The position numbers were made by a program, and so were the translations under genes. From Avena insularis (lineage: Eukaryota > Streptophyta > Magnoliopsida > Poales > Poaceae), in contig CM042692.1 of assembly GCA_023614405.1 (NCBI GenBank), forward strand, positions 118,227,503 through 118,291,502: DNA of 64,000 bases. The letters are read 5' to 3'. This document shows, in pieces, positions 47,591 through 59,456 of the stretch (its first letter is position 1; each line of letters starts with the position of its first letter). The notes beneath the pieces are model-generated. The model did not search any database. It saw only the letters and a list, made by a program, of their open reading frames with translations, and was not told where the DNA came from.

Positions 47591-49027
47591 TGATGACTGC
47601 AAGTGCACTGATTGTTTGTAGCTAGTTTCAAAATAAAGATATCGATCCCACAGGGAGCAGGAGTATGAAGTCTAATAACTCTTGAAATAAATATTACGAT
47701 AGAAATGCTAAATAAAGTTCTAAGTGACAAGATAAAATGCGAGTATTGTGTAAAAAGGTTCTTTTGGGTTTTAGGTATAAGAGCAAAAATAAAGTAAAGT
47801 AAAGCAACTAAACACAAAAATAAAGTATCGTGTATGTAAGAGTGATTGGAACTGCAATAGGGAAAAAGAGTTCTCAGGGAGTAGCGGATACACCACTAGC
47901 ATTATAAGGAACTAAGATAAAGATTAGAATAATTAACATTCTCAACTATGTATGTGTGGTAGGAACACCGTATTTGGAAAAATAGGCAGCAACCGCTGCT
48001 CACATCATCCTCATAACCACAATAGTCAGCAATCGACATCAATCGAATTACTGTGCTATTAAGGGACGTAATCCCGTAGGACGTATCCCATGGCATGGAT
48101 AATGTTCCGTGAGTTTCTTCGGTTTCCCAAGTTGATACGTAAGTAGTGCCAATAGCTTTATAGTCACTCTAAGTGCTAGCACGCCTCCGTCTACCAACAA
48201 GTTGTTACCTCCATCAAGTCCCCATGAGAGGCAAATATTGAGAGGTCGACTTCTCTCAACATGAAGATGAAGACTATCTAACACATGGTCATAACAATGA
48301 ATATCGTAAAAAACTTTATCTTATTTCAGTCTCATACTAGTGTTTGTCCATCTCCCCAAGAACTAATGATCTACTCAAACATGGAGGCAATCAACATCAT
48401 GGCAATATCAATGGAATCTATCCTAGATGAATAATACTTGTATCAATCCACAATGAGTATGGAAATTACAACAAGATCTAGACAAGATGTAGATGGGATG
48501 GATGGATATGGTGGTGATGCAGCGGTGCATGATGAAGATCGATGCCTTAGCCTCCCGGATCTGCGCAGGGTGAAGATGGATCCTCGGTGGATGAGTTCCC
48601 CCTCCATATGCCTTCCGGAGGTGAGGGTTCGGTGATTTCTAGGTGTTCTGTATGTCGTCTCTTCGATCCAGTTGCACGGGGTGAAACTATTTGAGGAGGT
48701 GGAGGCAGCCCCAACTATACGGGCGGAACTATACAGTTGGAAAATTTTATTGTCGTATAGTTGGTCGTTGAACCCTCTATCTCGTTTGTTTGCTTCGGGT
48801 TTTCTTCTGGTATTATTAATATTTCCCAAATAAGCGATTTACATTGTTTTTGACTCCTTTTCTCCTCAGTAAAACTGCTCCAAGAATTGTATCCATTGGA
48901 TCCATCATCTTTCCTGATCCTGGTGAAAACAGACATAAAATGTGCGCTCGGGCGTCATAAATACCAGGATCCTACATCTACCATGCAAAATAATAATGTA
49001 AAAAATGATGAAAATTTGCACTCATCA
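47591..49027 (-). mobile_element. Athila-like LTR, minus strand
   Basis: A 1437-bp segment that begins TGATGA and ends TCATCA on the plus strand, flanked on the right by aacttccccaagctta (a PPT on the minus strand). Its left ~570 bp are the inverted relative of 3170-3742. A hairpin with 10-bp perfect arms lies at 48711-48720 and 48755-48764, related to the three on the left. A TSD partner cannot be found. Confidence 0.65.
48711..48764. repeat. Fold-back hairpin 4 (10-bp outer arms)
   Basis: Outer arms CCAACTATAC / GTATAGTTGG with a 34-nt centre that holds a further ccgtatagtt-like element. Same core words as hairpins 1-3. Confidence 0.65.
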
Positions 49028-49041
49028 ACTTCCCCAAGCTT
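49028..49041 (-). other. Polypurine tract of the right Athila-like element
   Basis: The minus strand reads taagcttggggaagt just before TGATGAGTGC. Equivalent to 6928-6940. Confidence 0.6.
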
Positions 49042-50065
49042 AGACTCTTGCTTCTCCCGAGCAAGTTTAGCTTAATGGATGTGATCCACATATTCATGAA
49101 GCTGAGTCGATAAAATAAATGAGGCAGTTGCAGCATGTGTTTATCATATACGATACATAGGAATGAGTTCATGAATAGTACCTTACTCGAACCATCTGAA
49201 TAATATTAGCAGGCTTCCACACCTTAGTGATCAACAATTCATAAAAGATGAATCTCAACATAATGTAAAAGTATTCGGTTCAACTGAATAAGTTAGCGAG
49301 GTAGTCCCAAGTGTTTTAGGATCAACGTATTCACTGGGGATTCAAAATCTCAAAAGTTTCTCTTTGTTATACTACAATATAGTGGTATATGCCTATTTGC
49401 TCTTTGGACACTCCCTCTTTTTCTTCTTTCTTTTCTTCTCTTTTGTATATATGCTCACACTTTTGTTTAAGTGATGTGCAAAGGAGCTACCCATACATTC
49501 CACTTCTTGTAGGAATCCAAATTTTAACGATCTCAATTATCAAATTCCAATTGTATATGAAGCATTATTTTGACTTGAAGATTCTACCTCGACTTGTTCT
49601 CACTCTATTTTGATAACACTTTCATTTTCCTTGGTTCAATTTTTCTTTTTCAACTTAACTGTATAGATAGTTATTCTTTGTAAATCAAATCGTAGACTTA
49701 CAACATATTGACCAAATTATCTTTATATGTTCCATTAATACCAATGGTGTGGAAGACTCCTAATGCTATCATCTAGTGCAAGTGAAATTATACTCAAGCC
49801 ATTCATATATCCAATAAAACAAACACAAACTCAATATTGCTCCATATATAATAATAAACTTGGAATTTCATTAAAGGGATCGACTATTCCTGAAGGGAAT
49901 TCTAATGATGCAAACTTTATTGCTAGTTTGAACTAATGCAAAAATAATAATAAAAACTTATAAGATAGATTACAAGGTCTTAAAGATCTCCCAAAGCTTG
50001 GAATCAAGCCAGGCGGGATCAAATAACCCCTTGTGATTATTTGATACTGTGATTATTGTAGATCA
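49042..50065 (-). other. Non-coding 3' tract of the right Athila-like element
   Basis: About 1 kb, AT-rich, without a supportable gene. It corresponds in position to 5448-6927 of the left element. Short frames such as 49389-49613 have no protein-like features. Confidence 0.45.
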
Positions 50066-50374
50066 CTATGGCGCCATGGCTCGTGGTATCTTCTCCTCAT
50101 GGGCCAGCCTGAGATGGAGGGATTGATTGACAGCTTCTAATTCTTTAACACGCATCTTGTAGAAAATATTATTCCTCTCTAGCACTTTCACTTGTTCTTT
50201 AATGAACTCATTCTTCTCCTGAAGTGTTTGTAGTGCCTTAAGACTCATAGAAAAACCTGTTTCAGTTGTCTTCTTGATATATTCATCAAGTTTGTCAAGA
50301 TAAAGTCACAGCAATCGAAGGTGTTTGGGTGTCCCTAGCTTCTCCTTGTCCAACTCTTCAATCTTAAGCTCTAG
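50066..50374 (-). pseudogene. Coiled-coil C-terminus of an element-encoded protein, truncated
   Basis: Minus-strand reading from 50374 gives about 100 codons of heptad-rich sequence (E-L-D-K-E-K-L, L-Q-E-K-N-E-F-I-K-E-Q-V-K-V-L-E-R, R-V-K-E-L-E-A). It stops at 50066, with one TGA at 50306-50308, probably a former CGA. It lies upstream of the PPT, in the envelope-like or accessory position of this element. Its 5' part is cut off by the Tat LTR at 50375. I do not recognise a named family; it is not the same protein as the ORF at 4260-5447. Confidence 0.5.
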
Positions 50375-51107
50375 TGTCAGGGGGATGATCCCCAGGTACC
50401 CCATCCGGATAAGAAATAGGACAGTTGGATCGCGTCCGGCTGACCAGATGTAGCCGGACAGGACAGGACGGGCCGGCTATCACCTAGTAGCCGGATCAAC
50501 AAGAGACAGCCGGATACGGCGACATAGCCGGACCCAATCAGTGAGAAAGGACGACGTGCGTATCAGTGCACAGTACGCCCTGTATGATGACAAGACGGGC
50601 AACCACCTGCCCATACCGAAGACTTTGCATGGGTGACGCTGGAACAGTGACCTGTGCTGACGACGGGCTCGCATGGCGTCCACTGTACCTAGGCAGCCAT
50701 ACCGCTCATACTCCGATAAGACAAGCCATACTGGATACTGTAGATGACTAGTCGGCTGGGACCTGCCTATGGGGCCCTCCAGTCGGACTAGCCAGTGAGG
50801 CATTTGCCTCTCTCCCTATATAAGGAGAGGCAAGGCCTCAGTAGAAAGGGTTGGTCTGAGTGCTTTTAAGGCAGTAGCTAAAGAACACAGCTCAAGGAGC
50901 ACTTGTAGTTTGTATATCCCACATAGTCAGATCAGGCAGGAGTAGGGGCTTTACCTCACCACGAGGGCCCCGAACATGGGTACTTCTTGCGTCTCGCTAT
51001 GCTCGCTTGTATCCAATCTCACCTGCGGACGCCGTCGATAGCTTCCCTGTTAGTCCCCACCCCTATATCTAACCTCCTCAGATACTGCCATTCCCAATAC
51101 AACGATA
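50375..51107 (+). mobile_element. Tat-lineage 5' LTR
   Basis: Begins TGTCAGGGGGATG and ends just before the PBS, 733 bp, rich in ccgga words (ccggataag, gccggac). It interrupts the coiled-coil frame of the Athila-like element. The expected TSD is the preceding TCTAG (50370-50374); its partner would lie beyond the window. Confidence 0.82.
50817..50823 (+). promoter_or_regulatory. Candidate TATA box of the Tat LTR
   Basis: tatataa followed by ggagaggcaaggcctc, an ordinary plant LTR core promoter layout. Confidence 0.55.
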
Positions 51108-51108
51108 G

Positions 51109-51126
51109 TTGGCGCCTACCGTGGGG
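51109..51126 (+). other. Tat-lineage primer-binding site
   Basis: TTGGCGCCTACCGTGGGG, one base after the LTR. TGGCGCC-xx-CCGTGGGG sites are characteristic of RIRE2/Grande-type Tat elements. Confidence 0.85.
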
Positions 51127-51128
51127 CT

Positions 51129-53397
51129 GATGGCTTCGACTGGAGTCACGTTCCGCACGGGACCCCGCACTTCAGCCGGTGAGCGCGTGGCCTCTGGCCT
51201 GGTGCTCATGCTTGGCAAGTTCGACTGCATCATCGACAATGCCTCCTGCTTCGCCGAAACTTCCTTCCCGACGAACGACACCGTCTTGCTATTCGGCGAT
51301 CTCCCCATCTACGTCGCCACCGTCCCGGAGCGTTTCCCTAGGGAAATCGTCTCTGTCGCGGGGCTGCCGCGCTCAGACGGCAGCACCTCCGCCGCACCTC
51401 GCGGCGTGGAGGTCATGATGGCCGGATCCAGCTCGCATCCCCGCCAGCCGCGGGAGCGAGGCGCGGACGAGGTCGGAACTTCCGCTCCCCGCAGCCTCGG
51501 AACCCGGTGGAGGATTCCATTGATCGGCTCCTGACGCCGGTTAACCTTGGGGATAACCCGGAGGAGGCGGAGGCCAACTTCACCATGGAGAGACAGATCC
51601 TCCTCCAGGAGGCCATGGAGCTGGCAGCAGCCCGCAAGCAACTTGAGATCACTCGGCGCGAGTACGACCGCGTGCACGGCCTCGCGGAGCCGAGCCGGCG
51701 CGACCAGGTACGGCGTCGGGGCGGTGAGCTGGGCGGTAGGATGGAAAAGGACGGGGAACCGGATCCGGCGCTTGCTCTCGCACGGCCCACTTACAACACG
51801 CCCATCAAGAACCTACGCGCGGCGCGAGCCGCAGCAGAGGAGCTTCCCAGCCTGGAGGGCGAGGCGGGAGCCCGCCAGCACGCTCGCGTGTAGGAGCTCC
51901 TCCGTGTTGCGGACGAGCAGGCCGATGCCAACCGGTAGATGCAGGAAGACCTTAGCTACTCCAGAGGGAGCAAGCTACCTGCCAACAGTAGGGGCGTGCC
52001 ACGCGACACCCAGCAGGCGTCCTCCCCTCAGCCGCCCAGGGCCCGCAGCAGGCGTCGCAGCTCGGGCAACAGGGGCCAGCCGCGCCAGGAGCAGACGGTG
52101 AACAGCAACCCACCACCTCCCCCACCGCCAGCCGGAGCACCCAGACCAGCCGGTTCCCGTCTCTCGGGCCGGGTGGGAGCGCCCAACCCGGATTGTCCGG
52201 ATGCCCGCGACCGCATCGAGCTCCTCGCTCAAGCGCGCGTCACGGAGGAGGAAGATTCGACCGGCCCGGTTTGTTTCGGACCCCGCATCCGGAACGAGCT
52301 GTTTCCGGATAAATTCTCCCTGCCCAGGGACACCCCCAAGTACGACAGCAGCATGAAGCCGGAAGATTGGTTGACCGACTACGCTAGGGCAGTCGGCATC
52401 GCCCACGGGAACAAGCGCACAGCTGTGCGCTACGTCCCTCTCATGCTAACCGGGTCGGCAAGGACATGGCTCAATAGCCTTGTGCCCAACAGCATCAACG
52501 CTTGGCCTGACTTTGAGAAGGTGTTCATCCGCAACTTCAACGGCACGTACAAATGTCCAGGGCACCCGCGTGACCTTGCCTTGTGCGTCCAGGGCGACCG
52601 CGAGACCGACCGCGAGTACCTCGCCAAGTGGACGGAGCTTCACAACACTTGCGAGGGCATCCTGGAGAGCCAAGCCATTGGTTACTGTGTGACCAATGGG
52701 CACCATGCTTATTCATCAAAGGATGCCGAGAGGGCACCATGCTTTGCCACCGGCTACTGTGTGATGAGCCGAAAACCATGGCGGAGCTCATGACGGTTGC
52801 GGACCAGTACGCCATGGCGGATGCTTCCATGAAGAAGCCCCTCCGAGTAAACGCGGACGGCCGTCCGACTCCCACGGAGCCGGCTCACGACCTTCCGAGA
52901 AATCCGACCGGTGAAGCCGGATCCTCCAGACGCCATGGCAACGGCAACCGGTTCCATGGGGACCGCCAGGCCGGACAACAGAAGCCTCGCTACCACGCGC
53001 GGCAGGTCAATGCTGTGGAGGGTGCGCCCGACGCACCGGCTAATGACGCAAGAAGGCAGAAGCCCGGCTCACCTTCAACCAGATGATCAATGCCCCGTGC
53101 AAGTGGCATAGCGGTCCCTTCAAACTGGCTACGCACACCACCCGGAACTGCAGCTGGACCCGCTAGCTAAAGGACCAGGGCAACCAGCCTCGTCTCCCGC
53201 CTCCCCCACCGGGTGGACCCCCACCACCGGCTAGGGGAGCCGGTAATGATGGTAACGGCAGCAACGGTGGAAACAACAACAATGGCTACCCCCAGCCGCA
53301 TGCCACCTACCACATCTTCGAGAAGGAGCAGGACGACAAGCACAGCCGCAGGCGACGCTCCAAGAAGGTCAACGCCATCGTTTCTCCGGTCCCCTAG
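51129..53397 (+). pseudogene. Tat gag, broken by TAG stops and frame changes
   Basis: The N-terminal segment (51129 to ~51500) reads in one frame, and the main segment continues in another from ~51507. The capsid-type gag domain lies at about 52340-52680 (K-P-E-D-W-L, A-R-T-W-L-N-S-L, F-I-R-N-F-N-G-T-Y). A 27-bp filler insertion at 52686-52712 shifts the frame. A C-x2-H...C zinc-binding segment (C-K-W-H then T-T-R-N-C) lies near 53098-53150, followed by a proline/glycine-rich linker. In-frame TAG stops are at 51891, 51936, 53164 and 53395. The domain would form the particle shell; the copy is dead. Confidence 0.85.
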
Positions 53398-54182
53398 TAC
53401 CTGAACTGGTCGGAAACCCCATCACCTGGAGCCGGGCAGATCAGCCTGAGCATCTGCCGACTCCCGGGGGCTACGCCATGGTGCTCGACCCTCTCATCGT
53501 CTCCAACGCGCGCACCTGCCGATTATCGCGCGTCCTCATCGACGGAGGCAGCAGCCTCAACCTCCTCTACTAGTCCTCGCTGGAGAAGCTGAGCATTCTC
53601 CCAAGCGACCTGCGCCCGACTACCACGACGTTCCACGGCGTATTGCCGGGGCCAGCCTGCGCCCTGCTGGGGAAAATCCAGCTGGACGTCATCTCCGGGA
53701 CCGAGGAGAACTTCCGCCACGAACCAATCTGGTTTGAGGTGGTAAATCTGACGAGCTCCTACCGTGCTCTCCTCGGGCGCCTCGCCCTCGCCAAGTTCAT
53801 GGCCATCCCCCACTACGCGTACCTCAAGACGAAGATGCCGAGACCCCACGGCATGATCATCGTTGCCGGCTGCTTCAGGCGATCGATGGAGTGCGCCTCA
53901 GCCGGCTCCAAACTGGCAGAGGCCCTCATCATAGCCGAAGAAAAACGCGCGATCATGTGCAATGTGGCCATGGCCCAGCAGGACATTCCGGCTAGCAGCA
54001 AACCGGCTGGAGAAGGAGCTTTCCAGCCGGCAAAGGAGACGAAGAGGATCCTACTCGACCCCTCCGATCCAACTAAGTTTGTCACCATTGGTGCCGGCTT
54101 GGACAGGAAATAGGAAGGCACGCTCGTCGACTTCCTCCCTGAGAATCGGGACATCTTCGCATGGTCTCCCAAAGACATGTAG
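53398..54182 (+). pseudogene. Tat aspartic protease region
   Basis: Starts around Y-L-N-W-S-E; a one-base loss in a C run near 53425 changes frame. The active-site word V-L-I-D-G-G-S-S-L-N is at ~53535-53565 (D-G-G instead of the more usual D-S/T-G, a known form in Tat elements as I recall). TAG stops are at 53571, 54111 and 54180. The segment R-A-L-L-G-R-L-A-L-A-K-F precedes the spacer to RT. Confidence 0.8.
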
Positions 54183-55078
54183 GGTGTGCCGAGGGAGTTC
54201 GCCGAGCACTCACTTCATGTGCGTCCGGATGCCAAGCCGGTCAAGCAACCTCTGTGCCAGTTCGTAGAGGAGAAGAGAAAGATAATCGGTGACGAGATCA
54301 CCCGGCTCCTTGTAGCCGGGTTCATCATGGAAGTGTACCACCTAGACTGGCTGGCGAACCTAGTCTTGGTGTTGAAGAAGAACAAGACCTGGCGCATGTG
54401 TATCGACTACACCAGCCTGAACAAGGCATGCCCGAAGGACCCCTTCGCCTTGCCCCGTATCGATCAAGTCATCGATTCCACGACTGGCTGTGATTTGTTG
54501 TCTTTTCTAGATTGTTATTCCGGGTACAATCAGATCCGGCTAAACCCAGCTGATCAGATTAAGACATCATTTATCACCCCCTACGGGGCTTTCTGCTATG
54601 TAACCATGCCTTTCGGCATAAAGAATGCAGGCACCACCTACCAGCGATGTATGCAGAAATGCTTACACTCGCAGATAGGCCGAAACATGCACGCTTACGT
54701 GGACGACGTAGTCATCAAGACCAAGGAAAAGCGCACCCTCCTGGAGGATCTGAGAGAAACATTTGGCAACCTCCGCCAGTACCAGATGAAGCTGAACCCA
54801 GAGAAGTGCGTCTTCGGAGTACCATCCGGTCAGCTATTCGGTTTCCTCGTATCACAACGAGGTATCGAGGCGAATCCGGAGAAGATCACGGCCATCGAGA
54901 GGATGCAACCGCCCAAGAACCTGCTTGGAGTCTAGAAGTTCACTAGATGCCTGGCTTCCCTCAGTCATTTCTTCAGCCGGCTGGGGAGAAGGCACTCCCG
55001 TTATACCAACTGATGAAGAAGACGAACAAGTTCTCCTAGACTTCGCAGGCCGACACCGCGTTTCACGACCTCAAGCGC
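54183..55078 (+). pseudogene. Tat reverse transcriptase
   Basis: The open stretch 54183-54935 holds the RT motifs in order: R-M-C-I-D-Y-T-S-L-N-K-A-C-P-K-D, F-L-D-C-Y-S-G-Y-N-Q-I, F-G-I-K-N-A-G-T-T-Y-Q and the catalytic Y-V-D-D-V-V at 54696. A TAG at 54933, a one-base loss in a G run near 54985 and a TAG at 55037 break the end of the domain. C-I-D-Y followed by K-A-C-P-K-D is the Tat/RIRE2 style of this motif. Confidence 0.9.
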
Positions 55079-55925
55079 ATGCTATCCACAGCACCGGTTC
55101 TAGCCACGCCGGCTAGCAAGGAGCCGATGTTGCTCTATATAGCACCCACCAGCCAGGTCGTCTGTGTCGTCCTGGTGGTGGAGCGCCCCGAGGAAGGCAA
55201 GACTCAGCCGGTTCAGAGACCCGTCTACTACCTCAGCGAGGTTCTCTCCCTCTCCAAGCAGAACTACCCCCACTACCAGAAGATGTGCTATGGTGTGTAC
55301 CTGGCATGCAAGAAGCTCAAGCACTACTTCCAGGAGCACCCGGTCAAGGTTGTATTCACCGCACCCCTTTCGGAAATCATTGGCAATAAGGACGCCACCG
55401 GCCAAGTCGCCAAGTGGGCCATCGAGCTCGCCGCCTACTCCATCCAATACGAGAACCAGCTCACGATCAAGTCACATGCGTTGGCAGACTTCCTCGTCGA
55501 CTGGGCCGAGACCCAGTATCTCCCACCGGTTCCGGATTCGGACCACTAGCGGATGCACTTCGACGGGTCGAAGATGCTCGGAGGCTTGGGAGCTGGCATC
55601 GTGCTCACCTCGCCCAAAGGAGACCGACTGGAGTATGTGCTGCAAATCCACTCCAAGGCCTCCAACAACGTAGCCGAATACGAAGCACTGGCGCATGGGC
55701 TCCGGCTAGCCAAGGTGATCGGTGTCAACCGGATCCTGTGCTTCGGTGATTCGAACTTGGTGGTGCAACAGGTGTCCTGGGAATGGGACGCCAGAGATGC
55801 AAACATGGCTCTCTACCGGTTCCACATCTAGAAACTCAGCGCCTCCTTCGACGGATGTGAATTTCACCACGTGCCTCGCACCAACAACGAGGCAGCTGAC
55901 ACGCTCTCCAAGATAGGATCCACCA
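55079..55925 (+). pseudogene. Tat double RNase H region
   Basis: The first part (55079-55546) is the usual gypsy RNase H, with V-Y-Y-L-S-E-V-L and L-A-D-F-L-V-D-W near its end. After the TAG at 55547 a second RNase H domain begins (M-H-F-D-G-S-K, then A-L-A-H-G-L-R-L-A, F-G-D-S-N-L-V-V-Q-Q). It runs through a TAG at 55829 to E-A-A-D-T-L-S-K. Two RNase H domains in tandem are a known trait of Tat elements. All in one frame, interrupted only by TAG codons. Confidence 0.83.
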
Positions 55926-57503
55926 GGCAGGCCATCCCGCTAGGGGTCTCCTTGGAGCATCTGCGCAAACCATCCATCAACCCGTCGCAGGAGTCAGACT
56001 CCATCGTCTGGGTGGGAAGCGTTCCGGCGGCCAGAGCAGCAGAAACGGAGCCGGCAGAACCACCAAAGAAGAAAACCCGCACCAATTCTGGCCAGGCAGT
56101 GCCCTCCGGGTCGCAACACCCGGGGGCTGCCGGCTCGCCTAATGGCTCAGGGGCTGTCGTTCCGGATATTCCACCCGGACGACCCCCCGACACCCGTCAG
56201 CCGGAGGACAGGACCGTCCTCATCATCCGGGAAGTGCCATCCTGGGCACAACCCTTCATGAACTACATCACCAACGGAGAACTCTCGGACGACGAGGTAG
56301 AGGCCAGGCAAATCCGACACCGTGCGCATAGATACACCATCATAAACGGCGAGCTATACAAGCGCAGTGTATCCGATATCTTCCAAAGATGTGTTGATGT
56401 AGACACAGGCTACCGGCTACTCAAGGACATCCACCAGGGTGAGTGTGGGCACCACGCTTCGTCAAGGGCGATAGTCGCCAAGGCATTTCGCCATGGTTTC
56501 TATTGGCCCACCACCCTCGAGGATGCCGAGCAGTTGGTTGGTCAGCGTGCAATGGGTGCCGCCGGCAGCTCAGGCACATGCCAACCTCGGTACTCAAGAC
56601 CATACCGATCACCTGGCCCTTTGCAGTTTGGGGCCTCGACATGGTCGGGCCCTTTAAGCGAGCCCGCGTGGGAATGACCCACCTGCTGGTAGCGGTGGAC
56701 AAGTTCACAAAGTGGATCGAGGCCAAGCCTATCCGGAAGCTGTATGAGGCGACGGTTGTTACCTTCTTCACCGACATCATCAACCGCTTCGGCTACCCTA
56801 ATGGCATCATCACTGACAACGGCACGAACCTCGTCAAGGGGGCCTTCCCCGGTTCTGCAGCAACACGGGCATCCGACTGGACCTCGCCTCCGTTGCACAC
56901 CCGCAGTCCAACGGGCAAGTCGAACGAGCAAACGGCTTGCTGCTAGCCGGCATCAAACCACGTCTCATCGAGCCGTTGGAGCGGTCACCCGGATGTTGGG
57001 TCGAAGAACTTCCGGCTGTGCTGTGGAGCCTCTGCACCACACCAAATAGGTCAACCGGCTACACGCCATTCTTCCTGGTCTACGGATCGGAAGCCGTCCT
57101 CTCCGCCGACATCAAATTCGACTCCCCCCGCATCCTCCTCTACGACGAGCAAGCCAACAGGGAGGCGCCGGAGGACGGGGTGGATCTCCTGGAGGAGGCC
57201 CGCGAGCTGGCCCTGTCTAGATCTGCCCTGTACCAGCAGCGACTACGTCGCTACCATTCAAGCCGGATTCACCCAGTCGCATTCTGCGAGGGCGACCTGG
57301 TTCTCCGGTTGGTGCAAGACACGAAGGGCATGCACAAGCTATCACCACCCTGGGAGGGCCCCTTCATCATCAACCGGGCGCTGCCCAACGACTCCTATTA
57401 CCTCATCGACGCACAACAGCCGTGCAAGAACAAGATGGACAAATCGGACGAGGAGCCCGAACGTCCCTGGAACGCGGCCCTGCTGCGCCCGTTTTACACC
57501 TAG
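55926..57503 (+). pseudogene. Tat linker and integrase
   Basis: A proline-rich linker (to ~56220) leads into the integrase. The HHCC zinc-binding part has H-H-A-S-S-R with C-N-G-C-R-R, split by a frame change near 56547. The core has W-G-L-D-M-V-G-P-F and I-T-D-N-G-T-N. After another frame change near 56850 comes N-G-Q-V-E-R with the catalytic Glu. The C-terminal W-E-G-P-F-I segment and the ending A-L-L-R-P-F-Y-T-stop close the polyprotein at 57503. The family's D-D-E triad residues are all present, but the frame is broken twice. Confidence 0.88.
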
Positions 57504-58411
57504 TCGCCAGGCAGTGTATGTATCCCGAAAACCCCATGAATGAAAATGCGGACTCCCACGAGAATCTCGGGGGGCTCCTTCTAGAAATGTGTGTGCACCT
57601 GTTTTCTGGTTCAAATTTTCCGGCTCCGGCAACCCCTGCCCGGGGGATCGCCGGCTGGCCCGGCTGTTAAGTCAACAAACCGGCTGAGTAGTGTGCGATG
57701 ATGTCAGAGGCCCACTCTTCGTCTCAACTACAGACCGCAACCCGGCTGTCCGGCTAGCAAGAGCAAAAGCCCGAGGCATCCCACACGAAAAACAGGGAAG
57801 AGACGCGATAGATCGGGCGTCCCAGCCCTGCAACTAGCTCGAACCAATCCAGCCGCTAGGCCGCTAGTATCGTGCGTAATCTACTGTCAGCTCCCTTCGA
57901 TTCTGGCTGCAGACCGCAACTCGGCTGCCCGACAAGGACGCAGCAAAAGCAGTAGAACGCACGAGAAGGTGACTAAGTGTCTAGAAAGGAGCAAGCCAGT
58001 TTTCGAAAAAACAAGCCGTTTGCCGGCTACGATTTGACAGACTAACCTATTAACATGTGAAGATGTATGTGTACGCATATGTGCATTCTTGTCTGACTAC
58101 CTAGAGTCGGAGTTCAGGAGAAGGAAAGAAGATTCGAAGTCCTTTCCTTCATCAAGCGCTCCGAATCTCGGGGGCTACACCCACTGGGTGCCCTCGTGCG
58201 CCCCCAGTGGAACCTTGTAGTTCCTGACCGGCTAAGGGCATTTAGCCGGCCATTTGGAGCCCAGGTGAGGGCAAGGGCGGGAGCAAGGAAAGACAAGAAA
58301 GATTCGAAGCACCTAGCTATGCCAGCTACTCCAAATCTCGGGGTCTACAAACAAACAAGGTTCACAAACATATAAGACAAGACAAATACACCCGGCATCC
58401 CGGGGCAATAA
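57504..58411. other. Tat spacer between pol and the antisense gene
   Basis: About 0.9 kb of non-coding sequence with ccggct-type words, no LTR boundary, and no gene I can support. The two convergent genes (pol plus, antisense gene minus) end on either side of it. Confidence 0.5.
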
Positions 58412-59450
58412 CTAGACGACAGGACCCTTGCCGTGCGGGGGACCCTGACCGGCAGAAGCTTCAGGCGGCGGAGGGGGCACGAAGCTTGATCCGGTTCCTG
58501 CGCCTGTGGGTGGCGGCACCGAGCCCTCCGCATCAGGAGTGCCGATGGACTCCGAGTCGGTGAGCACCTCGTCAGGATCCACATAATCGGCGATCTAGAT
58601 GGCGGACCCGCGGAGTTCCGAATGGGCTTGGCGGATGGCGGAGAGGTTAGCTCCGGCACGGAAGCCACCATCGATCTTCTCGATGCGGGCGTCCTTGTAC
58701 CAGGAGAGCATGAGGGCCAGAGCCATCTCCGCTCCGGCCCGTGCCGCCAAGTCCCGTAGCCGATCCATCGCAGCCGGCACCTCTCCCACCTTCGCCGCCA
58801 GCTGCGCCATCGTCTTCGGAACCGGAGCCTCCGGCCACATGAAGGAGAAGACGTCCCGTGCCGCCTGACGAAGCTTCGCAGCTTCCTCGCCAAGAAGGAC
58901 GACGAGCTCCTGAGCCGTCGGCTGCGCTCCCGGCCAGTTCTCGTGCAGCCGGTTGTAGGCCAGCAGGTCTATGCCGGGGTAAAAGGCTGTCAGAAAAGAG
59001 GAGCCAGATCCGGCTACCGGATCCGGAAAGAAAAGAAGACGGAAGAAAGAACTCACCTTTGGCGGTGTGGCCAACTTGCATCAGCTCCTCCACCAGCGCC
59101 TTCTCCTTGACCGCTAGCCGTTTTATCTCCTTCTCTTGGTCCTTGTTCTGGGCCTCGAGAAGGGAGAAAGCTTCGGCCCGGCTAGCGAGCGAGGCGTCGC
59201 GCTCCTTGATGGTAGCCTCCAAGCCGTCTACTCGCGCGTGCCAGTCCTTGTTCTGCAAGCGCAGCGCGGAGTTGGACCTGCTCAGCCGGTTGTTCGCTTT
59301 CTTCAAGCGATCGATCTCGTGCTGGGCGCACACGAGGATAGCTGCAACGAAGCCGACTATTAAAAAAAAAGCCAGACGGATGAGGTAGACTTCCTCTGGG
59401 AGGTCCCGTTGGCTGCAGCAAGCTTCTGCTCCAGCATCCGGTTCCCACCG
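58412..59450 (-). pseudogene. Tat antisense gene, copy 1, 5' end lost
   Basis: A minus-strand gene opposite to pol. Exon 58412-58986 encodes a conserved C-terminal domain (F-S-F-M-W-P-E-A-P-V-P-K, L-M-L-S-W-Y-K-D-A) and a Pro-rich tail. It is joined by a GT-AG intron (58987-59056, AAAG|GTGAGT ... CTGACAG|CC) to an exon above 59057 that is a strong coiled coil (D-R-L-K-K-A-N-N-R-L, E-A-T-I-K-E-R). A second, very short GT-AG gap may lie near 59340-59388. One TAG at 58595-58597 interrupts the last exon. The 5' part is missing because the element ends near 59450. Function unknown; the protein is a known type of extra gene in Tat elements (maize Grande has a similar antisense gene). Confidence 0.65.
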
Positions 59451-59456
59451 GCTGGG

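Noticed and set aside
51309..57632. Many minus-strand and alternate-frame ORFs across the Tat gag-pol
   Set aside because: High GC content lowers stop frequency in all frames; none has family motifs, while the plus-strand frames show the expected domain order.
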